The notes: generated by a model from the letters alone, not told the origin. Positions 51,955 through 63,470 are shown, numbered from the stretch's first letter. The stretch is 64,000 bases of DNA from Epiperipatus broadwayi (GCA_028023455.1 JAQFVV010006736.1:122501-186500); one strand, 5' to 3'. Translations and numbers: made by a program.

Positions 51955-52430
51955 TGCCTTCAAAAACGAACTAGTCCGCATTCCTTTCTATCTTATCGGA
52001 TTGAGCATTCTTTACCGCTAACCAATGTGTAAACATATAGATAAAACACAACCAACGGTCACTATTGGCCAATAAGCAGTGATGCTGTCTGAATCTGATT
52101 GCTTTAATAAGGTTGGAGATCTGGCAATAAATAATCACCTTTTTGGAGGTAAGGAGAGAATGTCTGCTGACTATCTTAAGTGATGATATACATTCTCCAT
52201 TGAAACCACTGCTAACAGTAAGTGTTTCCATTACAGCCATTACGCGATAGGTCCATACCCTGAGGCAAGTCCATGATAGGATTGGAAGCTGCTAAAACCA
52301 GTGCCAACTTGAGGCAAACTGTCTAGTACAGCTAGAAGTCATTGGACAAGCTCACGAGGCAGGCTGTTACAAACATCTGGTAGTGAATCAAGTCTTTCAG
52401 ACATGATCAACCCTGCATTAATTGAGATTA
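51955..52430 (-). pseudogene. Unidentified decayed coding fragment
   Basis: This is an island of higher sequence complexity. Minus strand: after a possible acceptor (ATTAATGCAG, about 52414) one frame reads MSERLDSLPDVCNSLPREL and, after a stop, LDSLPQVGTGFSSF, QSYHGLASGYGPIA. A different frame is open at 51971-52240 (SSGFNGECISSLKIVSRH). Broken frames over 450 bases suggest a pseudogene or transposon piece. I do not recognise the family. Confidence 0.35.
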
Positions 52431-53189
52431 TATACATGGAAGTATATTAATTTAATATTGCATATTATATAAATATGTTTAATCCTAATAAATCATATTA
52501 ATTGAACTTCAGGTGTTCATATTTTTTGTTACAGTTGGTTTGAGTCTGCTTTCCAGACCAAACATAACAGTTAGCATACAGAAATAATACTGTATTATAT
52601 TAAAACATAATATTATTAGATCAAATCTCAGATTTTTTTATAGTGTGTAACTGAATTATTAACAAATACTATTCAATATTAGTATATAGAATAGACTAAT
52701 TTCTTACATTACATATATGTTATGCTGAATAGCATTTACTATAGGTATGATTAACTGTGTTAATGATTAACTGTGATTACAAATAATTTCTGTGCATGTG
52801 ATTATTAATTACATATCTAAACTCATACTTATAATATTTTCTAGGATGTAAGAGATTGTAAATAGACAAAAATGTTCTTACTTCTTATAGATGAGATGTA
52901 TTTATAAATTAACAGCATAAAATAAACAGATAGCTAGTTAACTATTCATAAAAGTAATTATGATTGTTTTGTTTTTATGATAATTGTTATTAACTGATTA
53001 TATAAAATCAGTATCATGAATGAGAAATCAACATGCCTACAGATATTTGATGGAAGAATTTTGAATTTGAATTGATTAAAAGCAAAAACAAGAACTTCAA
53101 CTTTTTGGATTCTGGAGATGATGATTTATAGAATATAATTACCATTTTGAATGTCATATATATTCACATAGTAATGAAACCAAGTCATA
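52431..53189. other. AT-rich spacer
   Basis: Nothing recognisable. Confidence 0.4.
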
Positions 53190-53311
53190 CATCATGTGAC
53201 TTAATTAGCTTGTATTTACAAATGTAATATAATGAGTGTGGTAATAGCTCAACCTTTTCAATAAATCTTCAAAAGAAAGCATTTAAAATCTCTATCTAGA
53301 ATTATTCCTAC

Positions 53312-53352
53312 ACTCAAACCAGTTTTGAGTTAGTATCTCTCATCAGTGAGGC
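53312..53352 (-). ncRNA. Hammerhead ribozyme motif, family B, minus strand
   Basis: CTGATGA (plus 53340-53346), stem II GAG/CTC, then AAAAC where GAAAC is expected, stem III ACTGGT and T as cleavage base. CTCA before the core pairs with TGAG after the cut site. The only core change is G12 to A. Confidence 0.55.
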
Positions 53353-53412
53353 ACTAGAACATCATCAGTGAAGTTCTAGGACATTCAGATACTAGTCTCT
53401 GAACGTCCTAGC

Positions 53413-53462
53413 AACTCACTGAGGGAAACCATTAACTCAAAACCAGTTTGGGAATAGGAATA
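53413..53462 (+). ncRNA. Hammerhead ribozyme motif, family B, plus strand, core mutated
   Basis: CTGAGGG at 53419-53425 in place of CTGANGA, AAAAC, stem III ACCAGT, T, then TGGG pairing with CTCA. Stem III here and in the minus copy (ACTGGT) both derive from palindromic ACCGGT by one CpG-type change. Confidence 0.45.
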
Positions 53463-53545
53463 ATTCTAGATAGAGATTTTAAATGCTTTTTCTTGCAGCA
53501 TTTATTGAAAAGCTTGTTTAGAGCTATTAGCACATTCATGATATA

Positions 53546-54620
53546 TTATATATAATGTTTGGTTTAGTAATTGATGTTGTAAAACACATTATTTATTAGT
53601 CAGTGGTAGAAAAAATTGCTAGCAATTTTTAACATATTCAACTTGAAAATGTTATTAATTAAAATATCTTAATAGCTTTCAAATGAAAAGATGGACTTGC
53701 ATAAATTCCAATATGCTGCTACTAGTTTTAAGTAAGTCAAAGAATAGGGACTTTCATGACAATTAATAATTATTGCAACTAAGTTAGTTATATAGAGGGT
53801 TATTATAGTTTACCTAATTTATTGTATGAAAGTGACATTTGAAATATCTTATGGATGTAATATATAGACATTAAAAAATTTTCATTTAAGAATATTCACT
53901 AATACTTTAAAATATAATAACAAGATTATAAGGCCAATCAATATTTCCTTCAACTTCACAATTGTGATGCTATGACATTTATTGATTTAGATAAGTTAAA
54001 TGAATGAACAATTCAAGCTTTCTAAAACAGTGTTTATAATGAATTTGAGTATGACTTTGAAGGATCTAATATATATTATAAAGTATAATTTTAAATATAT
54101 TTTAAAGAAATGCACTGCTGATTATTTATTTAAAAATACAGCTGAAGATAAAAAAAATCATAGCTACAATTAGTCATAGCGTTAATGCAAGCATTTTGGA
54201 AAAAAAAAAAATCGCTGCAGAAATTAAAAGGTAATATTGAAAAATATCTAATAAACGGGAGTTACCACAAGGCTCACCTCTAATACATTATAATTTTTTA
54301 AATCGTTTTCTTTTTCTCTTGGAGTTTGAATAGCCATATTTCGTTTATTGATTAAGATGATTGTTATGAATGTCCAAATCTTTTACATGATCGATGAAAA
54401 TATGTTGTATATCAATATAAATGTATTCTTAAAAAATGGTCTATTATCAATATTTAAATCGTGTATTGCAAAAAAAACATTAAGGTTTACTCCGATAATG
54501 AGATATAAGAATATGATTTATATGTGGATGTGCTTGCATGCGTATAATAAAATAATATTTCGAATTTGTTTTTGCATATATTTACTAGGTGATAATACAA
54601 CTTTACATTTTTTTAATCTA
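53546..54620. other. AT-rich spacer
   Basis: The plus-strand frame at 54348-54674 (108 codons) runs into an (AT)n tract and shows no domain. It is probably chance. Confidence 0.4.
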
Positions 54621-54624
54621 TTAA

Positions 54625-54631
54625 AGCCGTC

Positions 54632-54665
<34 letters not shown>

Positions 54666-54672
54666 GACGGCT
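54625..54672. repeat. (AT)n cruciform with unique stem
   Basis: AGCCGTCAATTA and TAATTGACGGCT bracket a pure AT run, giving a perfect 48-base palindrome. Confidence 0.92.
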
Positions 54673-54681
54673 AAGTATAGT

Positions 54682-54717
<36 letters not shown>

Positions 54718-54726
54718 ACTATACTT
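54673..54726. repeat. Second (AT)n cruciform, directly adjoining
   Basis: AAGTATAGTTAGTTTA and TAAACTAACTATACTT bracket a second AT run. It begins on the base after the first palindrome ends. Confidence 0.92.
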
Positions 54727-56730
54727 CTCCGCACTCTATAACGGACAATATGCATTTATTCTCTATTAACATTTATGAATGTAAATCATTGTATATTAAT
54801 GGAACACAAGTATACTAACTTCCATTTAACTTATATATATATATATATTGTAATGGTATGCACCCTCTGAATAAGATAAGTTAAGGCAGTCACATCTCAC
54901 TATAGTCAGATTTAAGGTCTTCATATAGGATGCCACGAATGATGTGATTTCATTTTGATACAAAACTATATTAGTTCCCAACAAATAACTTATTAATAAA
55001 TTATTATATCTAAACCACATCAAATCAATTTCCACCTTAATTAACTTTACCATTATGCTCAGATTTCGAACTCAGGGAAATTTAACAATTTACTCTCTTC
55101 TGGGGTTCCTATCAATATTCTAAAGTAATATTAATAACAAATCTCACTAACTCTTTAAATTAAATAAAACAAAATTGAAGACTTCATTTAATTTAAAAAC
55201 ATAATTATTTATTTAACAATTAAATAACTTAAATTTTACAATATACAAAAAAATATTTATATATCTACCTTCTTATATTAAAAATATAAATATTCTAGTT
55301 ACTTATGGTAGATATATTTTCTAACCTATAACACTACGTGATTCTACAATGTATATAAAATATAAGTAACCAAATATTAAGACTTTTATATTAACACTAT
55401 TTTATAATAATTAGATTATACAAATAAGAATCCAATCATTTGTATATAATACCTTCATTCATTAAAATGATTGTCTTTAACTTATATTTATTAATATAAA
55501 AATATATACTTCACAACAATGTTAATCATTTATTCATTTATCGTACATTACAGTTATTAGACTATTTGGATTAGTATAAACAATGTAGTGTCATGTCATA
55601 GAAAATAATAGTATGTGAATTTAAAAATAATTTAATCTCTTACCTCCAAGTTCACATTATCCTTTTCCCATATTAATACTTCTTAACCTATATTTAAATC
55701 TTTATTAATCATAAATAAAAATATTTTAAATTATTAATTCTCTCTTATTATTCATTTCTTTAATAAAAATGAATAGGATGATAAAGGAAATGAAATTAAC
55801 TTTTCCCAATTATAGTTTTCAAAAAACTTAAATGGTATTTATAAAAGTTAATACAATAGTCTCAGATATTCCTGGAATTTGCGAATAAAAATCCTTCAAA
55901 GATGCATTTTTTAATTCCTTTGTTGTTAGATATTAAAGAAAATAATAGGATGTCCCAAGTTGACATTTAGTTTCCTCTTAGTATGTAGATTTCATCTTCT
56001 TAATACACAGTTTCTTTATTAAAAAATATAATTCTATTTTGAAGATCGAACTTTTATATAATTTTAAGGCATTCAGCAAAAGATGTTATTCACACATATA
56101 TATTTGACTAGGCAAGTGCATTTTATATATCCCACAATAAATTGGTGTTCTACTCACTTTGCATTTTCCTTATAATGCAAAGTACATTAAATCTAGTTGA
56201 AGTTTTTATAAACATGTTCTTTTTTAAAATGAAGTTTACATTTTAGAACATATAATTTGAACAATTTTTGTAGAACATGAAAATATATTCAAACTACTTT
56301 CCTTAAATAAATATTAAAAATTTCTTCTAATAAATATTAAATTGTTCAAAATATAGATTTTATCTTATACTGTTCTTTTAAATTGAACATAGTATAAGTT
56401 TTTATGAGGTTATAGCTGACAAAAATAGAATCCTTAGTCTTCTAATAAAAAAAATAGAATTAATATATTATATCTTGCTCCATCAGCTTGCTGAAGCATA
56501 ATGCTTTCTACATTGTCACAATAACAATTTGATATTAAAACACTAAGTTAATTTTATTTCCTTTAATTCAATAAACTATGTGAACCCAAAGGTCATTTAT
56601 TACCTTGTCAACTGTCTTCTCAACACCTTTTTTTTTTCATTTTAAAGAATGAAAAATACTAACTTAATAAATTATATATTTATTTTCATAAATACAATAA
56701 AAATGCAAATATAATGTATACATATTGATT
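54727..56730. other. AT-rich spacer
   Basis: A (TA)n run is followed at about 54849 by TGTAATGGTATGCACC, a possible LTR-like edge. Otherwise nothing is supported. The 75-codon minus frame at 54826 is in this unclear stretch. Confidence 0.35.
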
Positions 56731-56738
56731 ACATGTAT

Positions 56739-56764
56739 GTAGGAGTATATATATACTCCTACAA
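56739..56764. repeat. Perfect 26-base palindrome with AT core
   Basis: TGTAGGAGTATA with TATACTCCTACA around TA. Same design as the cruciforms at 54625-54726. Confidence 0.85.
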
Positions 56765-56774
56765 TATATATATA

Positions 56775-57018
56775 TATAATTAGAAGGGACTTAAACTCAG
56801 TCTTTCAAGCTCACTGCAGTTCTGCATTTCATCTTGCAAACCAATACACATAACAATATATATATATGAAAATATAAATGATCTCCATTACTTGTATTTC
56901 ATGCCGAACCAGCAATCATAATTTGGTTCAGATCACCTTCTTCCACATATTTTATAAAATGGAGTGCAGAGCTATGTAGAGAGCTTGATAGTCTGAATTC
57001 AAGTCCCTTCTAATTACC
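56775..57018. mobile_element. Inverted-arm element, family G copy 1
   Basis: TTAGAAGGGACTTAAACTCA at the left pairs with TGAATTCAAGTCCCTTCTAA at the right. CTTTCAAGCTC and CTGCAGTTCTGCATTTCAT also have inverse partners. On the minus strand at 56890-56925 there is a hammerhead-like order: ATTATGA (5 of 7 with CTGATGA), stem II TGCTG-GTT-CGGCA, GAAATAC. The minus-strand frame at 56952-57164 crosses its edge and is not a gene. Confidence 0.5.
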
Positions 57019-57663
57019 TTAAGTTTAGTATAAACAATATAAATGTGTATAATATTATATATTGTAACAGGACTGTCTAATCGTGGTATGCACAAAAGTG
57101 GATGGGTTTCTTCTGATGAGTAAAAAGAGTGTATTTTTATTGCATACCTTCTTACACTAAACACATACCTAAAACAGAAGAGAGTAAGATTTAAATAACT
57201 ACTGATTCTATCCTTAACTTATCACCTATGTATTGTAATTTAGTTCTGCTTTTCTGGATTTCGTATTCAAGGAGATGTATATGATCCTTAGGTTCAGGTA
57301 TTATTTGTATCACCAAATTCATAATATATATATAAAATGAATATATGCCTATAAATGAGAGTGAGTATAGCATATTGTATACATGCAATTAATGATCATG
57401 ATATGTATATAAGAATATCACTAAGCAGAATTAAACCATAGAAAAATAAACCACGAAACACGTTTTAACATTTAAATAAATTTAATAACATATATACATG
57501 GATTAGCATTTGGGGAATAAAATTTATAACAAGATTAAGAAAACTCATTTAGATATCTGTGGTTATTCTTAATTTACATTTGGTTTATATCAATGTTTTC
57601 CATCCTAATGCCATAAAGAATAACCATTACATGTTCTGATTTAACGATCTTCATATTATATAT
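57019..57663. other. AT-rich spacer
   Basis: At about 57061 a (TA)n run leads into TGTAACAGGACTGTC, again LTR-edge-like. No supported gene. Confidence 0.35.
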
Positions 57664-57834
57664 ATATATAAAATACATATTTTGCGGGTTCATCCGTGTT
57701 AAAAACTTTTAATATCAATATACTGACGTTTCGACTTCGAAACGTCAGTATATTGATATTAAAAGTTTTTAACACGGATGAACCCGCAAAATATGTATTT
57801 TATATATTTAACCCGTGCAAATCTTCGTTTTAAC
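57664..57834. mobile_element. 144 bp perfect palindrome plus flank, PLE-associated
   Basis: Arms 57664-57734 and 57737-57807 are exact inverse copies (71 bases each) around a CT spacer. The right arm continues into ATTTAACCCGTGCAAATCTT and CGTTTTAA (to about 57834), then (AT)n. The inverse of 57750-57834 is repeated at 63393-63476, directly in front of a PLE. Beside the centre the sequence reads CTGACG and GAAACGTCAG, parts of a PLE-type hammerhead (CTGACGA, GAAAC, ACGT, C). The full core is not present because the centre is folded back on itself. Confidence 0.8.
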
Positions 57835-59944
57835 ATATATATATATATATGCAGTAACATATTCATGTATATTTTTTTGTCTTAGTTAATGACACAATGG
57901 TTTAAATATACCCCCTTGTTATGTACAACGTGTGTACGATGAAAAAGAGTTATAAGTTTAAGACACAAATAATAATAAAAATATGCATAGAAAATATATT
58001 AAAAATATTAATATTTAACACAAACTTTAGAATAAACAATTATTCAATGTGTATGTGTTATACATATATGAATGCAGAATTAATTTATATATTAGGTAGC
58101 ATCTTACCTCTCATTTATAATGATCGGGTTATTTCATAATCAAGGTTGTACCTCATAAATACTTTGATATTAATTTCATAAATTTTAAATTAAAGTTACT
58201 TAGCCCTATATTAAAATAAAATAAATTATTATATATAACATATAAACAATTAATTATCGATGTTGTTAACAGTATAAATGGATTTTACAGTTCACATGGA
58301 CAAAGTTCTGATGGTTAATAAGTAACATTAATATCATGGGTTTGATCTGGGTCTTATAGTGTGTGTACTGGTTATTGGAAAGGTGTTGGAGGCATCCATC
58401 ACAATATATATTCTTTATCATCAGTTATAATATTTAGTAATTATATATATATAATTATATACTTAGAAATATTTAAAATGTATAAAAAATTAAAAAAACT
58501 TCAGCCTTGCATGGTCTCTGCAAATTAAAATTGAATGATCATCATTATCTAGAAATTAGTTAACATTACGTGATGTGATTTATTCCTTAGTCTTTTTTAT
58601 TAAGTGATCATTTTATTTCTTAATGTCTTTAAACCTATGATTATTATCTTTTAATTTACCAAGTAAAAACAAAATTTTAGTTAATATCTATCATTCTATC
58701 ATTTCTCAATCTTCATGTGGTAGTTTTGTTTTTAACCACTTTTTAAAAGAGATATTTTATATATTAGGACAAAGAAGTAGAAAAATATAATGAAGATAAT
58801 CAGAGACCATTTTTGTTACTTTATTCTACACTCATTATTGGGAAATTCTTAGATTCAACATATATTTTCAAACAGATCACTTAAGGTATATAACCAACAT
58901 TATTATCAATCAAGGTAAAAGTGTTGCACATCAACCTGAATTACTTTTTCAAGTTGTCTTTTTTGTGTGAGCTCTACCTGCAAGCACTTGTAACTCTATT
59001 TTTATACTCATCAAGCAATTTTTAATTTTGTAACTTATTTACAACTTATGATTACAGGTTCTCCCATTATTTCTTATTTTGTGCCTTTATAGCTTTTTCA
59101 GTATTCCTTTTAATATTCTATTCATTTTTATTTTTTTCGGTTTACCATTTCATTTTTTCCTAAAGATATAATTACACTCATATATTAAAATAATTATGTG
59201 CTCCATTGAAATGGTATTATTTTGTCTAACATCCCATTTCACCTACTATGCCCCATAGTAGTATTATTTCCTTGGTTCAAACTCATACAAGTCCATGTAT
59301 ATTAATATATATTAACATATATTTACATATCTGTGCATATATTTATAGATTTGCATACATTTAGATATATTAATGTCTGTATGCATATTGTTATATAATG
59401 CATATACTAGGTTATAAATTATATAATAAAATTAAAAGTTGTGTAAACATTATTGTATGTGTAGGAGAGCACCTACATATATATGCAAATGAAGCTGCAA
59501 TGTAATAGATTTTATAAGCATTGCAACACTATTCCAATTATTTTATATTTAAGCTATTAGAAAATTAAAGTACAAATTTACATTTATTCACATATAAATT
59601 TCAATTCTAGAGGTGACAGAGTGACACATATAGCAGAATGTTTACAAAACTTAAATCTTTTTTAAAAGATCACCTATTTTTTGAAAATTATCCCACCACA
59701 CACACACCTGGTTTAATTTTGTGGGAACCAAAAGCAGATTTTTAAAATAAATTCTAAAATAGATTTTAAGACAAAAGAAAAACAGTCAAACTGCACTATT
59801 TTATAAATAACTTAGATTTTGCTTTTGTCTTTTCTAAAGTTAATAAAACTATGTTAAAACTTAAGATTAAAATTTTATACATGGTAAACAAGTTCAAGGA
59901 TTTTGCAGGGGGAGTAAAAAAGTTAGTATAAATCCCCCCCCCCC
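57835..59944. other. AT-rich spacer
   Basis: At about 58300-58420 a GGGTTTGATCTGGGTC stretch resembles a B box but has no partner A box. The plus frame at 57921-58139 has no domain. A poly(C) run lies at 59934-59946. Confidence 0.35.
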
Positions 59945-59946
59945 CC

Positions 59947-60193
59947 AAATTAAGCACTAAGGGTTCACGCTCTTAAAATAATGATTCAGTTGTTGCCAGA
60001 GGCCACAACTATTTTTGGCTAGAAGGATTAAATTTTGCCATCTTCAAGAAAGACAAGTCCATTGGAATGGAGTTGTTCAAGGCCAATAGCCTGCTATAAA
60101 GACATTGGACAAGCAGCCCATAATAAATAACAGTGCCAAACACCATGAAGAATGCCTCAGCTAGAAGAATATTGGTAACATTTCTTCCCACAG
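59947..60193 (-). CDS. Possible 3' terminal exon, membrane-like segment
   Basis: A good acceptor (TTTAATTTTATAG, about 60200) precedes an open frame on the minus strand: NSVGRNVTNILLAEAFFM, a hydrophobic run (VFGTVIYYGLLVQCLYSRLL), then NNSIPMDLSFLKM to a stop near 60009. Balanced residues and no internal stop over 62 codons suggest real coding DNA. No upstream exon was recognised within the window and the family is unknown. It could also be a fragment of a retrocopy. Confidence 0.35.
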
Positions 60194-60395
60194 AGTTCTA
60201 TAAAATTAAATTTTAAACTAATTTAATGATTTATTAAGCTAGCTATAATGTTGAACATTCAAAAATTTATAAGCTTAAATGATTTCTTAATAACTAAACT
60301 CAGTAATTCAAATAATGTAACTGTAATAATTTAATGTAACTTTTAATTTAGTAATAATAATAATTGTAAGAATCTTGCTTCTATTAAATGAATAA
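60194..60395. other. AT-rich spacer
   Basis: Nothing recognisable. Confidence 0.4.
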
Positions 60396-60700
60396 TTATA
60401 AATATAGGGGATTTGAACCTAGACTTTCAAGCAACCTTCAACTACCCACACTATCTCATACTACTGATACCCATGACCACACACATGTAAAAAAGATAAA
60501 TAATCACAAAAATATACGTGTTTTGTGCTGAACCTGCACTCATCAGTTGACCTAGACTACTATCTCCCATACACATATATAATCAGTGCTCAGATTATAT
60601 TAAAATAGCAAATATTTATACTTTAATGGACAGGCTTCAATCTGCCATAACCTCCAACTCTTTAGCCATCCACACCATTGAAAATCTGATGATAGAATGC
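60396..60700. mobile_element. Inverted-arm element, family G copy 2
   Basis: Starts with GGGGATTTGAACCTAGACTT and CAAGCAACCTTCAACTA, as in the repeats at 60880 and 61040. It carries a hammerhead-like motif on the minus strand (60505-60552). The right part (CCTCCAACTCTTTAGCCATC) is an incomplete inverse arm. The TTCAAATCCCC seen on the minus strand resembles a Pol III B box, but no convincing A box is placed before it. Confidence 0.5.
60505..60552 (-). ncRNA. Hammerhead ribozyme motif, family G
   Basis: CTGATGA (plus 60540-60546), stem II GTGC-AGGTTCA-GCAC (perfect 4 bp), AAAAC in place of GAAAC, then ACGTAT and A. CTGATGA and stem II are ideal. The G12 position is changed and stem I is weak (two A-U pairs). 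Confidence 0.5.
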
Positions 60701-60829
60701 CCAAATTCCATGTTGATACCAATATTGTTGTTATGCCCATGTTGACCTCAAGTCACTCTGACCCCTTGTATATAGAACATAATCAAATACATAGGAAAGG
60801 GATGGGCAGAATGCAGGCTTAATGTGTAA

Positions 60830-61215
60830 GATTTTGAAATACAGGCATTCTTATACCTGGAACTTAATTGTAAATATAGGGGATTTGAACTCAGACTTTC
60901 AAGCAACCTCCAACTATCCTGTGTAGTCATGTGTATCAATAGTATGAGATACTGTGGATAGCTGAAGGTTACTTGAAAGTTATTCATTTAAGATTTTGAA
61001 ATACAGGCATTCTTATACCTGGAACTTAATTGTAGATATAGGAGATTTGAACTCAGACTTTCAAGCAACCTTCAACTATTCTGTGTAGTCATGTGTATCA
61101 GTAGTATGAGATAGTGTGGATGGCTGAAGGTTACTTGAAAGTCTGAGTTCAAATCCCCTATATCTACAATTAAGTTCCAGGTATAAAAATGTCTGTAGTT
61201 CAAAATCTTAAATGA
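60830..61215. mobile_element. Nested direct and inverted repeats, family G edges
   Basis: Unit AGATTTTGAAATACAGGCAT, then TTATACCTGGAACTTAATTG (60829-60975) is repeated directly from about 60991. It then faces its inverse (CAATTAAGTTCCAGGTATAA to CAAAATCTTAAATGAATAAT, 61169-61220). The inner arms CAAGCAACCTTCAACTAT and GGCTGAAGGTTACTTGAAAG form a hairpin around GTGTAGTCATGTGTATCA. Confidence 0.75.
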
Positions 61216-61220
61216 ATAAT

Positions 61221-62975
61221 TGTAATTTAATAATTCTCCTAATCATAATAATTGCAATCAGTTATTATTTATATCTATTTTCTAATGTGTGGTCATGTCT
61301 ATATTATTCTATCCTATTTGTTTATTATATTAATGTATTATGATATGCCATGATTTGAAAGAGATTGTTAATATTGAGAATTTAGAGAGATGATAAGAAG
61401 CTCTCTCATAAATAAGTTATGCTGTTCTTTAGTACACATTTAAATCTCCATTTTAGTTAAGCTACTATGTTTTAGCCTATCATGATTAAGGTTTAAATAT
61501 ATTAGTTAGTATATTATGTCTAGTTAATTAATAGCAAGAATGATATTTTAAAGCATATTATAAGTAATTAGTTAAGTCCCACATATCCTTTACTCATCTT
61601 TAGTTTATTAATATAAACTATTCAGATTTAATCTGTAAACTAGATCACTTTAATTAAACCCTTTTAGCATGTTTTATGCATGCTAATTTACCAACTGGGA
61701 TAAAGTAGTTTCATGGGAAAAAACTATAGTTTTAGTGCATTAGTTTATTTTAATATTTGATATTTTGGAAAGAATTATGAATGGGTATTTATTAAGCACA
61801 TACACACAACACACTTTGATATATATATTTTCTTATTAGAATGGGCTTTGTGTTTAATGCCGCTACATTAATATTAGTTTGGACAGCTCCTTTTTTTAAT
61901 TAAAAAATGAGGGTCCAGAATCATATTTTAAGCTGCTCTGATCACCTGAAGTTAAAGTTCTTATATTTTGTAATAGTAAGTTGTATGGTACAAGGGAACC
62001 AAGTACTTGGTAATGAATCCCATGAGTAATTGTATATTTGGACTGCAACCCTTATTTAGTTTATGTAGTGCCATAGTCTCTGAAGCTATGCTGCAAATCA
62101 CCAGGTCACCCTACATATTATTATTCAGTTCTGCATAATGTGAACCCCAGATCTAGTTTATATAAATAATCTGCATAGGGAACACTTTATTTCTCATTAT
62201 TTAATTTTATTAAATAAGTTATATTTAATATTGTCATTCTTGTAAACTTAATTCTTAGCAAACCTTGTAGGAATGGCATAGTGTAATTCAGGCATGAGTA
62301 TAAACTATAGATAATAATAATTGTAATAAACTTAAAATTAAATGATTTAAAGTGCATTCTAAAGATGAGAACTTGTATCGGACTCACTCATTATTGTAAG
62401 ACACCTGTGAGTGTAAATTGCCAATGCACTTATATTTTCTATTATTTACTTATATTTTAATGATTAATGATATTACACTTGTAATATGTATAGTGTGTTA
62501 TTCACAACTGATCTGAAATCTTATCCAAATCTATTTTAATTTATTGTTAGTAATTAATATATGCATTATCTTGCCAGTCATATGTATGTGTGTTTAGTTA
62601 ACTTATTATTAATTTAGTCATTATTTCCTGAGTCTCATACTTCACCCTTTGCTACTGCTGGCATGCAAACTAAAAGAGGTCAAGTGTAACCCCATATCTG
62701 TCATCCATAAGGTAGAAAATCATGGAGCATTGGTGAAGGAACTGAAGTGTGATCTGATTTGAGGTCTCAACTTCTTATCTAGATCAGCTTTGGATAATTT
62801 ACCAAAACTCTGGATTTTCTTACATGAATATACAAATATGACCATTACACTATTGCTTATTTTGCATTCTTTTTTTACTGTTATTATTTTGTATTAAAAA
62901 TATTTGATAATGTTAATAAAAACATTAAAATAAAAGAGATAATTTTTTATATTACATACTCTTATTGACACTGCA
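61221..62975. other. AT-rich spacer
   Basis: No supported gene. The minus frame at 62187-62387 has no domain. Confidence 0.4.
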
Positions 62976-62979
62976 CTAA

Positions 62980-63167
62980 AATGTTTATTCAATCATAATG
63001 GGATTTTTAAATTTAACTTGAAATAAAAGCATGGGTATCCAGAAATTAATTAAACCAGTCACTTGTGATAACAAATAGGGATTGGTTTAATTAATTTCTG
63101 AACCTTCACCCTCATGTTTTTATTTCAAGTTAAATCTAAAAATCCTAATTATGATTGAACAAAATAT
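62980..63167. mobile_element. Small foldback element
   Basis: Arms of about 80 bp (AATGTTTATTCAATCATAAT inward to CAGAAATTAATTAAACCAGT) pair with TGGTTTAATTAATTTCTGAA out to ATGATTGAAC around a loop of about 25 bases. No ribozyme core. Confidence 0.8.
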
Positions 63168-63301
63168 TATTGAAAATCAATAAAAGCATTTAAAATATAA
63201 ATAAATATGAAATATTTTTATTATTTTTAAGTTATAGTATTGGCACAGTAAATGAGAATGTAAAACTATATCATAATGAAAATTGACTAGACACTTATAA
63301 T

Positions 63302-63302
<1 letters not shown>

Positions 63303-63395
<93 letters not shown>
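63303..63395. repeat. (AT)n microsatellite
   Basis: About 46 units with one phase break near 63361. It directly precedes the PLE-associated leader. Confidence 0.97.
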
Positions 63396-63399
<4 letters not shown>

Positions 63400-63470
63400 C
63401 GAAGATTTGCACGGGTTAAATATATAAAATACATATTTTGCAGGTTCACCCGTGTTAAAAACTTTTAATA
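63396..63470 (+). repeat. PLE-associated leader, same as the 57.7 kb palindrome arm
   Basis: AAAACGAAGATTTGCACGGG, then TTTTGCAGGTTCACCCGTGT and AACTTTTAATATTAATATAC match the inverse of 57750-57834 with a few changes. The match stops where the palindrome turns into CTGACG. Here the PLE reading frame follows instead. Confidence 0.85.

Larger units (their letters stand above)
53190..53545. mobile_element. Hammerhead-ribozyme foldback element, family B
   Basis: Arms of about 100 bp (53234-53335 and 53430-53535) pair: GTGGTAATAGCTC with GAGCTATTAGCAC, and AAGCATTTAAAATCTCTATC, then TAGAATTATTCCTA on both sides. Each arm end carries a hammerhead-like motif on its own strand. Sequence before the left arm (ACATCATGTGACTTAATTAG, then CTTGT) matches the terminus of family A. 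No clear target duplication. No ORF. The middle (53390-53399, ATACTAGTCT) looks like a leftover stem III and cleavage site of another unit. Confidence 0.6.

Noticed and set aside
57721-57752. A complete hammerhead at the centre of the 144 bp palindrome
   Set aside because: CTGACG is followed by T instead of A, and stem II is absent because the sequence folds on itself. Only fragments of a core are present.
58260-58420. Third SINE family with GGGTTTGATCTGGGTC
   Set aside because: A B-box look-alike only: no A box, no second copy and no target duplication.
63177-63449. ORF of 90 codons, Tyr-Ile repeats
   Set aside because: Translation of (AT)n.
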